Assembly: GCF_002502735.1 (NCBI RefSeq)
Contig: NZ_DAQC01000007.1
Coordinates: 1 to 64,000, forward strand
DNA length: 64,000 nucleotides
Direction of reading: 5' to 3'
DNA from: Methanoregula sp. UBA64
GTDB taxonomy: Archaea > Halobacteriota > Methanomicrobia > Methanomicrobiales > Methanospirillaceae
Shown here: one piece after another, positions 8,377 to 16,830 of the stretch
Layout: every line of letters begins with the position of its first letter
How positions within the stretch are numbered: the first letter of the stretch is position 1
The notes under the pieces: generated by a model
Told to the model about the DNA's origin: nothing
Database searches by the model: none
The model's input: only the letters and a program-made list of their open reading frames with translations
Position numbers and translations under genes: made by a program

Positions 8377-9798
8377 ATGGAAGTACCGGCCGCACTCAGT
8401 GCACGGGAACAGAAACTCGTTCTCTTCATCCTTGCCCTCTCCTCCTTCATGGCATCGCTCGATTCAACCATCGTAAACATCTCGCTCCCCACGATCGCAG
8501 AATCGTTCCATATCCCCATGTCCGAGGTCTCCTGGGTTGCCATGAGCTACCTGCTTGTCTTGAGCGGGCTGCTTCTGGTTTTCGGGAAACTCGGCGACAT
8601 GCATGGCTTCAAAAAGATCTTCATTGCCGGGTTTGCCGTCTTTACCATCGGGTCGCTGCTCTGCGGTCTCTCGGGAAGTATCGACGCCTTGATCGGCTCG
8701 CGCTTTGTGCAGGGGATCGGCGCTGCGGCTCTCGAAGCGATCGGCCCGGCCATGATTGCTATCTATCTCCCCAAAGAGATCCGGGGAAAGGCTCTGGGGA
8801 TCCTTGCAACGGTGATCTCCGTGGGGATCGCGGCAGGGCCGATCATCGGCGGCCTTTTAACCCAGTACGTGAGCTGGCACTGGATCTTCTTTATCAACGT
8901 CCCGATCGGGATCTGTGCGGTGCTCCTCGGGATGAAGTGCATCCCGCAGGACCGGCACCCGGTAAAGACCGGGGCATTCGATTACCCGGGGGCGGTCGTT
9001 TTCTTCTTTGCGCTTGCCACCCTCCTCTGGCCCATCGACGAGGGGCTCAGCCTGGGCTGGACATCTCCCGCAATTATCGGCAGTTTCTGTGTCTCGGCCA
9101 TTCTCTGGGTGCTCTTTGTGTTCCGGGAGACCCGGTGCAACGACCCGCTCTGCGACTTCGACCTCTTCAAGAACAAAAATTTCCTTGCCGCAAGCCTTGC
9201 CGCTGCGGCGATGATGCTTGCGTTTGCCGGCGTGCAGTACCTCCTGCCGTTCTTCTTTGAGGGCGTGATGGGGTACCAGGTCTATGTGGCCGGCCTGCTG
9301 CTTGCCGTGCCGTCCTTTGCGCTCATGGTCCTTGGCCCGATCTCGGGCAGCCTCTCGGACAAGATCGGTTCCCGGGTGCTTGCCACGGGGGCGGCCGTGT
9401 TTGCTGCCGTGGCGTTTTTCCTGATCAGCCTCTTTACGGAACAGACAGGTATCCTCTTTATTGCAGGTACGCTGCTCTGCGTGGGTATTGCGCTCGGGGT
9501 CTTCTTCCCGCCCAATATGAACCAGATCCTCGGCCAGAGCAAGAAAGACGAGGAGGGACTTGGTTCGAGTATCATGACCACGATGAAGAACGTGGGGGAG
9601 ACGGTGGGGATTGCGCTGATGGGTACGATCGCCCTCTTTACGGTGGTGACCAACAAGAACTTCAACCCGAATACCCCGGTGGCGCAGATCCCGATGGAGA
9701 TCATCGTGGAGGGCTTTGCGGTGGCATTTATCGCTGCGGCCGTGATCGCGGTGATCGCGGCGGTACTTTCCGCGGTTGCAGAGGATAATCCCCGGTAA
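8377..9798 (+). CDS. MFS transporter, DHA2 (EmrB/QacA) family
   Basis: A 473-residue multidrug-type exporter with about 14 hydrophobic segments. The first helix carries LSSFMASLDSTIVNISLPTI, the D-x-T-I-V-N-V/I-A-L-P motif diagnostic of the DHA2 drug:H+ antiporters, and GKLGDMHGFKK is the loop 2-3 motif. The usual fusion-protein partner of EmrB (EmrA) is absent, as expected for a single-membrane cell. A TATA-like CCTATATC lies about 27 nt upstream of the ATG, so the mRNA may be leaderless. The drug or metabolite exported is unknown. Confidence 0.92.
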   Translation: MEVPAALSAREQKLVLFILALSSFMASLDSTIVNISLPTIAESFHIPMSEVSWVAMSYLLVLSGLLLVFGKLGDMHGFKKIFIAGFAVFTIGSLLCGLSGSIDALIGSRFVQGIGAAALEAIGPAMIAIYLPKEIRGKALGILATVISVGIAAGPIIGGLLTQYVSWHWIFFINVPIGICAVLLGMKCIPQDRHPVKTGAFDYPGAVVFFFALATLLWPIDEGLSLGWTSPAIIGSFCVSAILWVLFVFRETRCNDPLCDFDLFKNKNFLAASLAAAAMMLAFAGVQYLLPFFFEGVMGYQVYVAGLLLAVPSFALMVLGPISGSLSDKIGSRVLATGAAVFAAVAFFLISLFTEQTGILFIAGTLLCVGIALGVFFPPNMNQILGQSKKDEEGLGSSIMTTMKNVGETVGIALMGTIALFTVVTNKNFNPNTPVAQIPMEIIVEGFAVAFIAAAVIAVIAAVLSAVAEDNPR

Positions 9799-9971
9799 AA
9801 CGGGGATTGTCATAGGGTTCCCTTTTTTCCTCGCGCCGGCCCGGTTTCCGTATCTTCTGGGGAAATCTGCTGCCTTGTTCCGTGCGGCAGCCGGGAGGGA
9901 AGCGTCCGAATGCCCGTTTTTCCCCAGGTTCCTGCATCAGCTTTAACTCCCCGCCCGGTTCATTGGGGCAT

Positions 9972-10130
9972 ATGCTTGAGGAGTTCTGCGAAGAGATCCA
10001 TTGCGATCAGTATGCCCCTTCCTCGGAAGGGTCGATTGCCCGGTGCCTGATGATGCAGAGGGATCTATCCCGTGTCGGGTACTGCCCGCTCGGGAACCAG
10101 AGGATTATTTCCCCGGGTACGCCAAAATAA
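9972..10130 (+). CDS. Small cysteine-containing protein (52 aa)
   Basis: A 52-residue frame starting at an ATG with GGGGC just upstream. It begins MLEEFCEEIHCDQYAP and carries four cysteines (residues 6, 11, 25 and 38), which could bind a metal. The family is not recognised. It lies alone between the MFS gene and a small leftward gene; support is the start context and codon use, so confidence is moderate. Confidence 0.45.
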   Translation: MLEEFCEEIHCDQYAPSSEGSIARCLMMQRDLSRVGYCPLGNQRIISPGTPK

Positions 10131-10332
10131 GGGCCCTTTCGGTGTTTGCGGAGAAGGGGTTTCGTCCTCGTCTCATCACTCCTGCTGTTCCGGCGATCTT
10201 TCGTACCCTGCCGTACGCTCGCCGGTAAACGCTTGTGAACCGGTGACAAACCGCCGGATACCGCCGCCCGGGTGAATCCGTTTTTAATAAAGAATATGAT
10301 GGAAAAATAGGGAAATGAAAATGAACTGAGGC
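10131..10332. other. Intergenic gap, nothing clear
   Basis: This 200-bp gap between the 52-aa protein and the 33-aa lysine/alanine-rich ORF holds no convincing reading frame, repeat or hairpin. Its right part becomes AT-rich (TTTTTAATAAAG near 10281), which could serve as a termination region for the leftward gene. Confidence 0.3.
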
Positions 10333-10434
10333 TTACTTCTTGCCGGTCTTCTTGGCATCAGTCTTTGCTGCTACGGGAGCAGTCTTTGATGCGGGGGCAA
10401 CAGCCTTCTTTTCTTTGTGCGACGTGGTAATCAC
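10333..10434 (-). CDS. Tiny Lys/Ala-rich protein (33 aa)
   Basis: A leftward GTG-started frame of 33 residues (GTG at 10434) with alternating Ala, Lys, Pro and Thr, ending KKTGKK. Purines (GGAAAAGGA) precede the start, and a TATA-like AAATATATCC lies near 10505-10515 on the same strand, so a transcript is plausible. It resembles the basic tails of DNA- or ribosome-associated proteins, but no family is recognised. A nine-codon ORF ends over its start codon. Confidence 0.4.
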   Translation of the reverse strand: MITTSHKEKKAVAPASKTAPVAAKTDAKKTGKK

Positions 10435-10669
10435 TTCCTTTTCCGGTTATTTTCGTTCATTTGTGGTTTTTGCCACGTATCCATGTTATTTTTGGATAAG
10501 GGATATATTTTTGCCCGTTTTTTTGGCCTGTCACCACGGGATACGCTGCCGGGCCCCCTGTCCCCTTCCATCCGGCCCTCCGTAAACGGAGTCACTGCGT
10601 GGCTGGAATGAGGCCTGCGATAGCCGGGGGTGTCGTTTACCCGGGGAAATACCTCATTTTTCCAATACT

Positions 10670-10693
10670 ATTATAGTGTTATAGTGCTATAAT
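10670..10693 (+). promoter_or_regulatory. TATA box embedded in inverted repeat, toxin-antitoxin promoter
   Basis: ATTATAG (10670-10676) and CTATAAT (10687-10693) form a perfect inverted repeat around a 10-bp spacer that itself repeats TATAGTG. The left arm lies about 25 nt before the antitoxin ATG at 10701, the distance of an archaeal TATA box from the transcription start, so the mRNA should be leaderless. An inverted repeat over the TATA box is a natural autorepression site for a VapB-type antitoxin; this role is inferred. Confidence 0.55.
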
Positions 10694-10700
10694 TCGGATT

Positions 10701-10931
10701 ATGTCTGCGGATTCACAGAAACCAGCGACGACCACCATCCAGCTGCTGGCCGATACCAAGGAGGAGCTCACTACCCTCAAGGAGTGCCATAACCTGCAAA
10801 CCTACGATGAGGTAATAAAGTTCCTGATTACCGCCCGGAAGACATCCATAAAATCAATGTTTGGCTGTACCCCCGAAATGCCACCCTTTGTGCGGGAGGA
10901 GGACGATTCCCATCGAGTACCTGGTGATTGA
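10701..10931 (+). CDS. VapB-like antitoxin
   Basis: A 76-residue protein directly upstream of, and overlapping, a PIN-domain gene. Its first half, TTTIQLLADTKEELTTLKECHNLQTYDEVIKFLI, fits the strand-helix-helix pattern of ribbon-helix-helix DNA-binding antitoxins, and its second half would wrap the toxin. In VapBC pairs the antitoxin neutralises the RNase and represses the shared promoter. The ATG sits about 25 nt after a TATA element with no room for a Shine-Dalgarno, so translation is probably leaderless. Confidence 0.75.
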   Translation: MSADSQKPATTTIQLLADTKEELTTLKECHNLQTYDEVIKFLITARKTSIKSMFGCTPEMPPFVREEDDSHRVPGD

Positions 10932-11292
10932 TACCTGGGTCTGGATCGAGTATTTCCGTGGGTCCGACCCGGCAATCAGAGAGGTTATCGAGACCCCGGG
11001 AGACGTTGCATTACTGACATCCGCGATCACCATCACCGAGATCGTACGGAAATACAATGGGTATCCCCGGGATCTCCTGGAGGAGATGCTCCGGCTGATC
11101 ACTACGGTTGGCCGGGTGGTAACTGTCGATCAGGAGATCGCAACTGCTGCCGGCTACCTGAGAAACGATGGGTTCCCCGGCGGAACTGCTGACGCTATCA
11201 TCCTTGCAACGGCACGGCAGGCTGGCGGGAAGGTTATGACCGGCGACCTGCATTTTAAAGGATTGGACGATGCGCTCTTTGTAGGATCCTGA
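10924..11292 (+). CDS. PIN-domain ribonuclease toxin (VapC-like)
   Basis: A PIN-domain protein of about 122 residues. The acidic residues expected for Mg2+ binding are present: the Asp in MIDTWVWIEYF, the Glu in TITEIVRK, the Asp in GTADAIILATA and the Asp in MTGDLHF. VapC toxins cleave tRNA or rRNA. The start is uncertain: GTG at 10924 begins right at the PIN fold and overlaps the antitoxin stop by 8 nt, while in-frame TTG codons at 10888 and 10861 would add residues unlike the family. GGAGGAGGA near 10895-10903 may serve translation. Confidence 0.8.
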   Translation: MIDTWVWIEYFRGSDPAIREVIETPGDVALLTSAITITEIVRKYNGYPRDLLEEMLRLITTVGRVVTVDQEIATAAGYLRNDGFPGGTADAIILATARQAGGKVMTGDLHFKGLDDALFVGS

Positions 11293-11503
11293 ATAGTTGC
11301 GGTACAGGATTGTCCGGGGCCGCCTCATCGGGACCCCATAAGGTGCCCGGCGGTGGGAAGGGATTTTTTGTTCCATCCGCGTGGGGATGTCCCTTTTTTT
11401 AAGGCGGCGATCATCGCAATGATCTGAGGAGATTTCACAAGCTTTCTTTTCAAAAATTGAATCCTTTTTAAAGGGATGGCAGGGGGCTCTTTCCCCCTGT
11501 CGA

Positions 11504-11641
11504 TCAGACTTTTTTGTTCGCTTCCGATGCTTCCATGTGGTCGAGGACCCGGTCCCACATGACGAGGAGCCCGGGGATGACCACGTAGGCGAGGAGTCCC
11601 GTGCCGAGGAATGCCCCGGTGATGATGAGCGAGGTGTCCAT
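11504..11641 (-). CDS. Single-helix membrane peptide (45 aa)
   Basis: A 45-residue leftward gene (ATG at 11641) with one transmembrane helix at about residues 4-28 (LIITGAFLGTGLLAYVVIPG) and a charged tail ending EASEANKKV. It starts 11 nt after the stop of the 166-aa gene, so the two are probably co-transcribed. The family is not recognised; it could be a small membrane partner of the soluble protein encoded before it. Confidence 0.6.
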   Translation of the reverse strand: MDTSLIITGAFLGTGLLAYVVIPGLLVMWDRVLDHMEASEANKKV

Positions 11642-11652
11642 CGCGCTCACCT

Positions 11653-12156
11653 TCAGGCAAGGGCGGTTTCGGTGTCGGCCCAGGTCTCGACCTTGGTCCG
11701 GATCGCTTCGTCGGTGTAGGAAGCGATGATGATCCGATCCCTGCTGAAGTGGAGGTAGTACAGCTCGCCGTTGGGGTCGTGGCACTTGAGGGTCGCCGAG
11801 TATGTTTCGGTGTCGGTGTCCCGTGCTACGGTCCCGCCGTGGGCGGTGCTGAGGGTGCCTGCCGCGAGGATCACAGCTACGCCGGCGTTGAACCCGGCAA
11901 GGCTGGTGTACCGGTCTGAGATTGCGCCGACGACTTTTGCGTCGGAGTCCTGGTACACGATCTTTGCGGTGTAGGCTTCCTTGGTCTTTTCCACACCTGC
12001 GTGTGTTTCACCCGCGGAGATGTAGGATACACATCCGAGGGGGTTCGATACGATGACTGCCTGGACGATCGCGTTAAACGTCGCCGGGTCCGCAATCGGG
12101 CTTGTCAGGTTGCGGAAGGCAGTCTTTGTGGTTGTTCCATCCTGGAAATCTGCCAT
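11653..12156 (-). CDS. Conserved-looking protein of unknown function (167 aa)
   Basis: A soluble protein that begins MADFQDGTTTKTAFRN and has alternating beta and alpha segments, with glycine- and alanine-rich stretches in the middle and a helical C-terminus. ATG 12156 is preferred over the GTG at 12165, since GGAC lies upstream of both. No signal peptide or catalytic motif is visible and I do not recognise the family. The downstream 45-aa membrane peptide follows after 11 nt, suggesting a two-gene unit. Confidence 0.65.
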   Translation of the reverse strand: MADFQDGTTTKTAFRNLTSPIADPATFNAIVQAVIVSNPLGCVSYISAGETHAGVEKTKEAYTAKIVYQDSDAKVVGAISDRYTSLAGFNAGVAVILAAGTLSTAHGGTVARDTDTETYSATLKCHDPNGELYYLHFSRDRIIIASYTDEAIRTKVETWADTETALA

Positions 12157-12404
12157 TTTTTTCACGTCCTTTTTTGTTCTTTCTTTTTCTGCTGTCTCGG
12201 GGGCCCCTTTGACACATACCTGTGGGCCGGTCGGGATAATAGGGGTACGCGGGGGGTGGGAATCCGAGCCCGGGTTATGGCCGGATCAGGGATCCGGGAC
12301 GATTGGCGTGCAAAAAGAGGAAATGGTGTCAATGGATTTGGAAGAAATTATTTAGATTAAAGTGTGCACTGGGAAGGTCTAATCTGAAGCGTTCCGTAAA
12401 TCGC

Positions 12405-12415
12405 GATATAAATAG
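12405..12415 (+). promoter_or_regulatory. TATA box for the TPR gene
   Basis: GATATAAATAG fits the archaeal TATA consensus and lies about 60 nt before the ATG at 12471, predicting a transcript with a short AU-rich leader. The region 12,166-12,404 shows no other element and no credible gene. Confidence 0.45.
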
Positions 12416-12470
12416 AAATACTTTAATTTGTTGTAATAATTATTAGTCATACTAAGTAGGGAAAGACTAT

Positions 12471-14438
12471 ATGACAGATTCTTTAAAAAGCGAGAAAGAA
12501 TTACTAGAAGATATTGAGTCAGATCCAAAAAACTATTGCGCTCATTGTAATATTGCTGAGCTCTTACTTAATGCGAATAAAATAAATGAAGCTGAGGAAC
12601 ATTTCAAAAAATCTATAGATATTAACCCGGAAAATGAATGCAGTCATTTAAAATATGCAATATTATTAGCTGAATCAAAAAGAGCGTCTGAAGCTGAAAA
12701 ACATTTTAAAATCGCTCTCAAATTAGCCCCAAATAATGCTGGGATAAACTGTAACTATGCATTCTTTTTACAGAAATCTGGGCGCTATGATGAGGCATAT
12801 AAGTATTATGAAAAAGCAATAGAGCTGGATCCCAAGCAAGAATTGTGTTATTTGAATTATTGTGATTTCCTAATCAATATTAAAAAGTTAGATGAAGCTG
12901 AAAAATATTCTAAAAAGTTTCTTGAAGTATCCCCAGAGAATCCAGATGCTTATTCACTTTATGCGGAAATATTAAAAGATAAAGGCAAATTTGAAGAGGC
13001 AGAAAACTATCTTAAAAAAGCTGTTGTCTTGGATCCCGATAATGGAATACGATACTCAAATTATGGCACCTTGTTATTCAAGTTAGAGAAATATGGAGAG
13101 TCTGAAAAATATTTTAAAAAATCTGTTGAATTAATGCCAAACCGTGCAGATGTTCACTCCAATTATTCTATTTTGTTGGAACAATTAAAAAGATCAGAGG
13201 AGGCCGAAAATCAAATAAAGGCTGCAATAGATATCGACCCGAATGATTCCAAATATCATTTCGACTATGCACTTCTACTTAGTTCAATGGGTAGGGAAAA
13301 TGAAGCTGAGCAGGAATATCTGAAATCGATTGAGTTGGATCCAACAAATGTTCGTTCCCATAACAATTTAGGTTCTTATTATTACGATTTGAAAAAATAT
13401 GATGATGCTGGAAAACATTTTAAAACTGCAATAGAAGTAAAACCCAATATTTCTCGTTTCCATAGTAATTATGGAAATGTTTTAACCGCATTAGGGAAAT
13501 TTTGCGAGGCTGAAAAAGAATATAAAATTGCTATAAAATTAAAACCGGCTGACTCATCGGCTCATCAAAATTATTCATCCCTATTAAAACATGTGAAGAG
13601 ATATTCTGAAGCAGAAGAACAGTGTAAAGAAGCCATTGAGTTAGATCCCTGCGATTCCTCTATTTATAATGAATATGGGGTCCTGCTATTTGAGATGAAA
13701 AAGTATCAAGAAGCAGAGGCTAGTTTCCAAAAAGCCATAATATATGCTCCAAATAACGCAGATATCCACAGTAATTATGCGGAACTATTACAGAAATTAG
13801 AACGGTATTCTGATGCAGAAGAGGAGATTAGAATGGCACTTATAAAAGATCCTTCAAACCCCACAAATCTCAGTAATTTGGGAGATATTTTAACAGATGA
13901 AAAATACTTTGAAGACGCCATAACTGTTTATCAACAGGCATTGGAACTTTCAAACGCGGATAACTCTCTCCTTTCGAAAATTCATAACAATTTGGGCTGG
14001 ATTTTCACTCAAAAAAATGAAAACTTTCGAACACATTTCAATCTGAACCGTGCCAGAGTGGAATTTAGTAAGGCAATTGAATTAGATGATACAAATTCAA
14101 AAGCACATAAAAATCTGCGTCTGCTCAAAAAAAATTTACCCCAATATTCTGTATTCACCACTTCAAGATGTGATGTTATTGCAGTTTGCCTTTGCTTATT
14201 CCTCATAATCCCAGTAATTTTATTCCTATCTCAAAAAATTTCGGAGTACTCATTTGCTCTAATGTTTTTACTTTTGATAGCGGGATTTGTAGGTGTATTT
14301 TTATCAAATGACTTTTCGAAATTTTGGGTCGGCCCAAAAGGAGCGGGATTTGAAAGGAATCTTGGCTCCCTAACAAATTCGTCAGAGTTACGTATAATGT
14401 CCATAAGTAATGAAAAATTTGAGCAATTTAGTAGATGA
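12471..14438 (+). CDS. TPR-repeat protein with C-terminal membrane anchor
   Basis: A 655-residue protein. Residues of about 10-560 are some fifteen 34-residue TPR units with the usual pattern (NYA..L...GRYDEAEKYYKKAIELDP), and two hydrophobic segments follow at about 575-600 and 605-622. TPR arrays are protein-interaction scaffolds; the anchor suggests the scaffold is attached to the membrane facing the cytoplasm. Codon use is AT-rich, unlike the GC-rich surroundings. It precedes a 46-aa ORF and a HEAT-repeat gene on the same strand, so it may belong to a scaffold-rich accessory system. No enzyme domain is visible. Confidence 0.85.
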   Translation: MTDSLKSEKELLEDIESDPKNYCAHCNIAELLLNANKINEAEEHFKKSIDINPENECSHLKYAILLAESKRASEAEKHFKIALKLAPNNAGINCNYAFFLQKSGRYDEAYKYYEKAIELDPKQELCYLNYCDFLINIKKLDEAEKYSKKFLEVSPENPDAYSLYAEILKDKGKFEEAENYLKKAVVLDPDNGIRYSNYGTLLFKLEKYGESEKYFKKSVELMPNRADVHSNYSILLEQLKRSEEAENQIKAAIDIDPNDSKYHFDYALLLSSMGRENEAEQEYLKSIELDPTNVRSHNNLGSYYYDLKKYDDAGKHFKTAIEVKPNISRFHSNYGNVLTALGKFCEAEKEYKIAIKLKPADSSAHQNYSSLLKHVKRYSEAEEQCKEAIELDPCDSSIYNEYGVLLFEMKKYQEAEASFQKAIIYAPNNADIHSNYAELLQKLERYSDAEEEIRMALIKDPSNPTNLSNLGDILTDEKYFEDAITVYQQALELSNADNSLLSKIHNNLGWIFTQKNENFRTHFNLNRARVEFSKAIELDDTNSKAHKNLRLLKKNLPQYSVFTTSRCDVIAVCLCLFLIIPVILFLSQKISEYSFALMFLLLIAGFVGVFLSNDFSKFWVGPKGAGFERNLGSLTNSSELRIMSISNEKFEQFSR

Positions 14439-14550
14439 AACTGGAGAATTATTAAAAAATGCCCCAAGTGCATATCACGAAACAAAAAAGTATGGGCCGA
14501 TGATTAAACGAAACCTTCTTTTTATAATACTCCCTAGTATCTCACGTTGA
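14410..14550 (+). CDS. Small ORF bridging the TPR and HEAT genes (46 aa)
   Basis: A 46-residue frame that starts 29 nt inside the 3' end of the TPR gene and stops with a TGA overlapping the TTG start of the HEAT gene. It begins MKNLSNLVDETGELLKN and ends in a hydrophobic stretch (NLLFIILPSIS). The tight overlap on both sides is what translational coupling would produce, but in AT-rich DNA a chance frame of this length is possible and no Shine-Dalgarno is seen. The family is not recognised. Confidence 0.35.
   Translation: MKNLSNLVDETGELLKNAPSAYHETKKYGPMIKRNLLFIILPSISR
14521..14529 (+). promoter_or_regulatory. TATA-like element before the HEAT gene
   Basis: TTTATAATA lies about 22-25 nt before the TTG start at 14547. 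If used, it would give a leaderless mRNA for the HEAT-repeat gene separate from the TPR transcript. AT-rich background makes chance occurrence likely enough to keep confidence low. Confidence 0.3.
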
Positions 14551-16694
14551 CTGAAGAACGTATTCCTCAAAACGTGATTCGCGATCAATTAACTAGTCCT
14601 ATCAAATGGGATAGAATAAAGGCTGCAAATCAGCTGACCTCTCATTTTCACTTATTATCCGACAATCTCGAAGATTGGAATAACCTTCATCGCTTAATTC
14701 ATGATAAGGATTCAGCTGTCCGATGGGAAGCCATCAAAACGCTCAGCAAGGTTTTTGTCCATGTGCCCGATAAAATCGCTGCATGGAACGACCTCTATCG
14801 CTTAACCCTGGATAAGGATCCGCTTGTCCGATGGGAGGTAGCAGAGCTTCTTGGGAAGGTTTTTTTTCATATACCGGATAAAGTGACAGCATCGAAAGCC
14901 CTCCACAAATTGGCACGAGATCGTACCTATGAGGTCCGATGGGGAATCGCAGAAGCCATTGGTGAGATCTTTGCTCAGATATCTGATAAAAAATTGGCCC
15001 AAAAGGATCTTCACAATTTATCACGGGATAAATATTCTGATGTGCGAAGGAGAGCAGTATATTCTATTGGGGTAGCGTTTGTTCATTTACCTAACAAGAA
15101 AGTGGCCCAAAATGATCTCCACCATTTAGCAAGGGATAGTACGTTTAACGTTCGAGCGACAGTAGCCGAGGTAATTGGGGATGCCTTTGCCGCTATGCCT
15201 GATAAAAAAACAGCTTGGAAAGATCTTCATAACTTAACCAATGATTCGGATTCTTATGTACGTAAGAGAGTGGCATATGCAATTGGGGAATCGTATTTAT
15301 TTATTACAGACAAGAACTCTGCAAAAAACGCGATTCAAATATTGACACATGATCCTGAACCATCAGTTCGTAGTTATGCATATCATTCTGCTGGAAAAGT
15401 GTCAATCCAGATTGCATGTGGTCTGGAGACTGATGCCGCATTTCGATTAGAACTTGAAAACGCGCTCGGATCCTTTGAAAAATCGTTTAATGAATCTAAT
15501 AAGATTGGTGAAAATAATCCCTCACAAGTTTGTTTCCCGCTTTATCGGGCATTTTATGCACTTACATTCCGACAACAAGATTCCAGAGTAAAGGTCGAAG
15601 AATTCATTTCCGAAGCTAAAAATGCAATTTCTGGATCAGATACACGCGAGCAACTTATCGCAATAATTGAGAATTTGGCAAATGCAATCAAAGAAATTGA
15701 AACGCTGCCTTCCTTTGATTCATCTGTAATTCGCACTCACCTTATATCCTGCAATCAATATTGCACTCAAGCAGAAGCAATAATAGAATCTATTGAGGGG
15801 AAAAGACCCTATGCCGCTAAGTTAATGCTACGAGGAGCACAGATTGTCAAACGAGATATTGATGGAATTACCGAAAGAATCTATACCCACGCCACGGAAA
15901 TTTGTCTTTTCACTAGGAACAAAGGTTTGCCATATACTGATTTGGGTACATCTATTTACCGCCTTGGAAAACAAATTCGAGAAGGAACCAATGTTCAGAT
16001 CGTGACGCGAGAAACATTCCAGATTATAAATCACCAAATTTCGAATCTCCCCCAGGATATCAGACAAGCGATTCAAGGACTTCTTACAATTATTGAAGAT
16101 TCTGTCATTAAAAATGAACAGCAATGCATTGATAATTCGCTTATGGATATTAAAGAGATTCTTTTGAGTATAGATTTCACCTGTAATCAAACACATTCTA
16201 AAGTTTGCGACATTGATGTCCATATCGCTGCACTCGAACATGGAATTCTTTCAAGATTTGATATTTCTGAGCAGAAGATTATTGGTGCATTTCTCTCAAA
16301 ATTGGACAGTGCCGATAAGCAAATTATCCGAGATGTTATTATTGCACTGGAAAATCAGAAACTAGATGTAAAATCTCTAGCTGAAATTGCGGATATTGTG
16401 AAACAAACACAGGGATTAATTGAAGATTTACAGAGAAAACATTCAGACCTTAATGAAGAACTTTTTGAAGCAGTCACGGAGTTTAAAAAATTACAAAATT
16501 GCATGGACTGTGGTACCACTCATGGCCTCTCATATTCAATTGCACTTATTCCTGGCTTCTTGTATTATTCCGGTGATGTAGATCTGAGGGTTAAATTAAT
16601 ACCATTATGGGATAGGGTGAAAGAAAAATGGGAAGAATGGTCAAAAAATGTTCCTGAAAATTTTGTAATGCGAGATTATTCCAATTCTCCATAA
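14547..16694 (+). CDS. HEAT-repeat protein of unknown function
   Basis: A 715-residue protein. The first 300 residues hold about eight HEAT/PBS-lyase-like repeats of about 33-34 residues with the core DLHNLTNDSDSYVRKRVAYAIGE, forming a helical solenoid. The remaining 400 residues are helical, include coiled-coil-like stretches (about 600-650) and have no recognised catalytic motif. The start is TTG 14547; a GTG at 14574 is an alternative. HEAT solenoids bind proteins or nucleic acids. It lies in the AT-rich island after the TPR gene. Similar HEAT proteins are common in methanogen accessory regions, but their roles are not known to me. Confidence 0.8.
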   Translation: MTEERIPQNVIRDQLTSPIKWDRIKAANQLTSHFHLLSDNLEDWNNLHRLIHDKDSAVRWEAIKTLSKVFVHVPDKIAAWNDLYRLTLDKDPLVRWEVAELLGKVFFHIPDKVTASKALHKLARDRTYEVRWGIAEAIGEIFAQISDKKLAQKDLHNLSRDKYSDVRRRAVYSIGVAFVHLPNKKVAQNDLHHLARDSTFNVRATVAEVIGDAFAAMPDKKTAWKDLHNLTNDSDSYVRKRVAYAIGESYLFITDKNSAKNAIQILTHDPEPSVRSYAYHSAGKVSIQIACGLETDAAFRLELENALGSFEKSFNESNKIGENNPSQVCFPLYRAFYALTFRQQDSRVKVEEFISEAKNAISGSDTREQLIAIIENLANAIKEIETLPSFDSSVIRTHLISCNQYCTQAEAIIESIEGKRPYAAKLMLRGAQIVKRDIDGITERIYTHATEICLFTRNKGLPYTDLGTSIYRLGKQIREGTNVQIVTRETFQIINHQISNLPQDIRQAIQGLLTIIEDSVIKNEQQCIDNSLMDIKEILLSIDFTCNQTHSKVCDIDVHIAALEHGILSRFDISEQKIIGAFLSKLDSADKQIIRDVIIALENQKLDVKSLAEIADIVKQTQGLIEDLQRKHSDLNEELFEAVTEFKKLQNCMDCGTTHGLSYSIALIPGFLYYSGDVDLRVKLIPLWDRVKEKWEEWSKNVPENFVMRDYSNSP

Positions 16695-16830
16695 CTGTAT
16701 CATAGACTTTCTTTATCCACGTGTGCATTTACCCTATTAAAATAATTAAAAACTGGAACCGTGTGATCAGATAACGCCGTAAAGGATTTATTCCCAAAAT
16801 GGTTAAAAATTACTATATCTATTAATTGAA

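Noticed and set aside
12001..12360. Rightward frames of 100-119 codons between the 167-aa gene and the TPR gene
   Set aside because: They overlap the leftward 167-aa gene and show no start signals; codon use fits neither flank.
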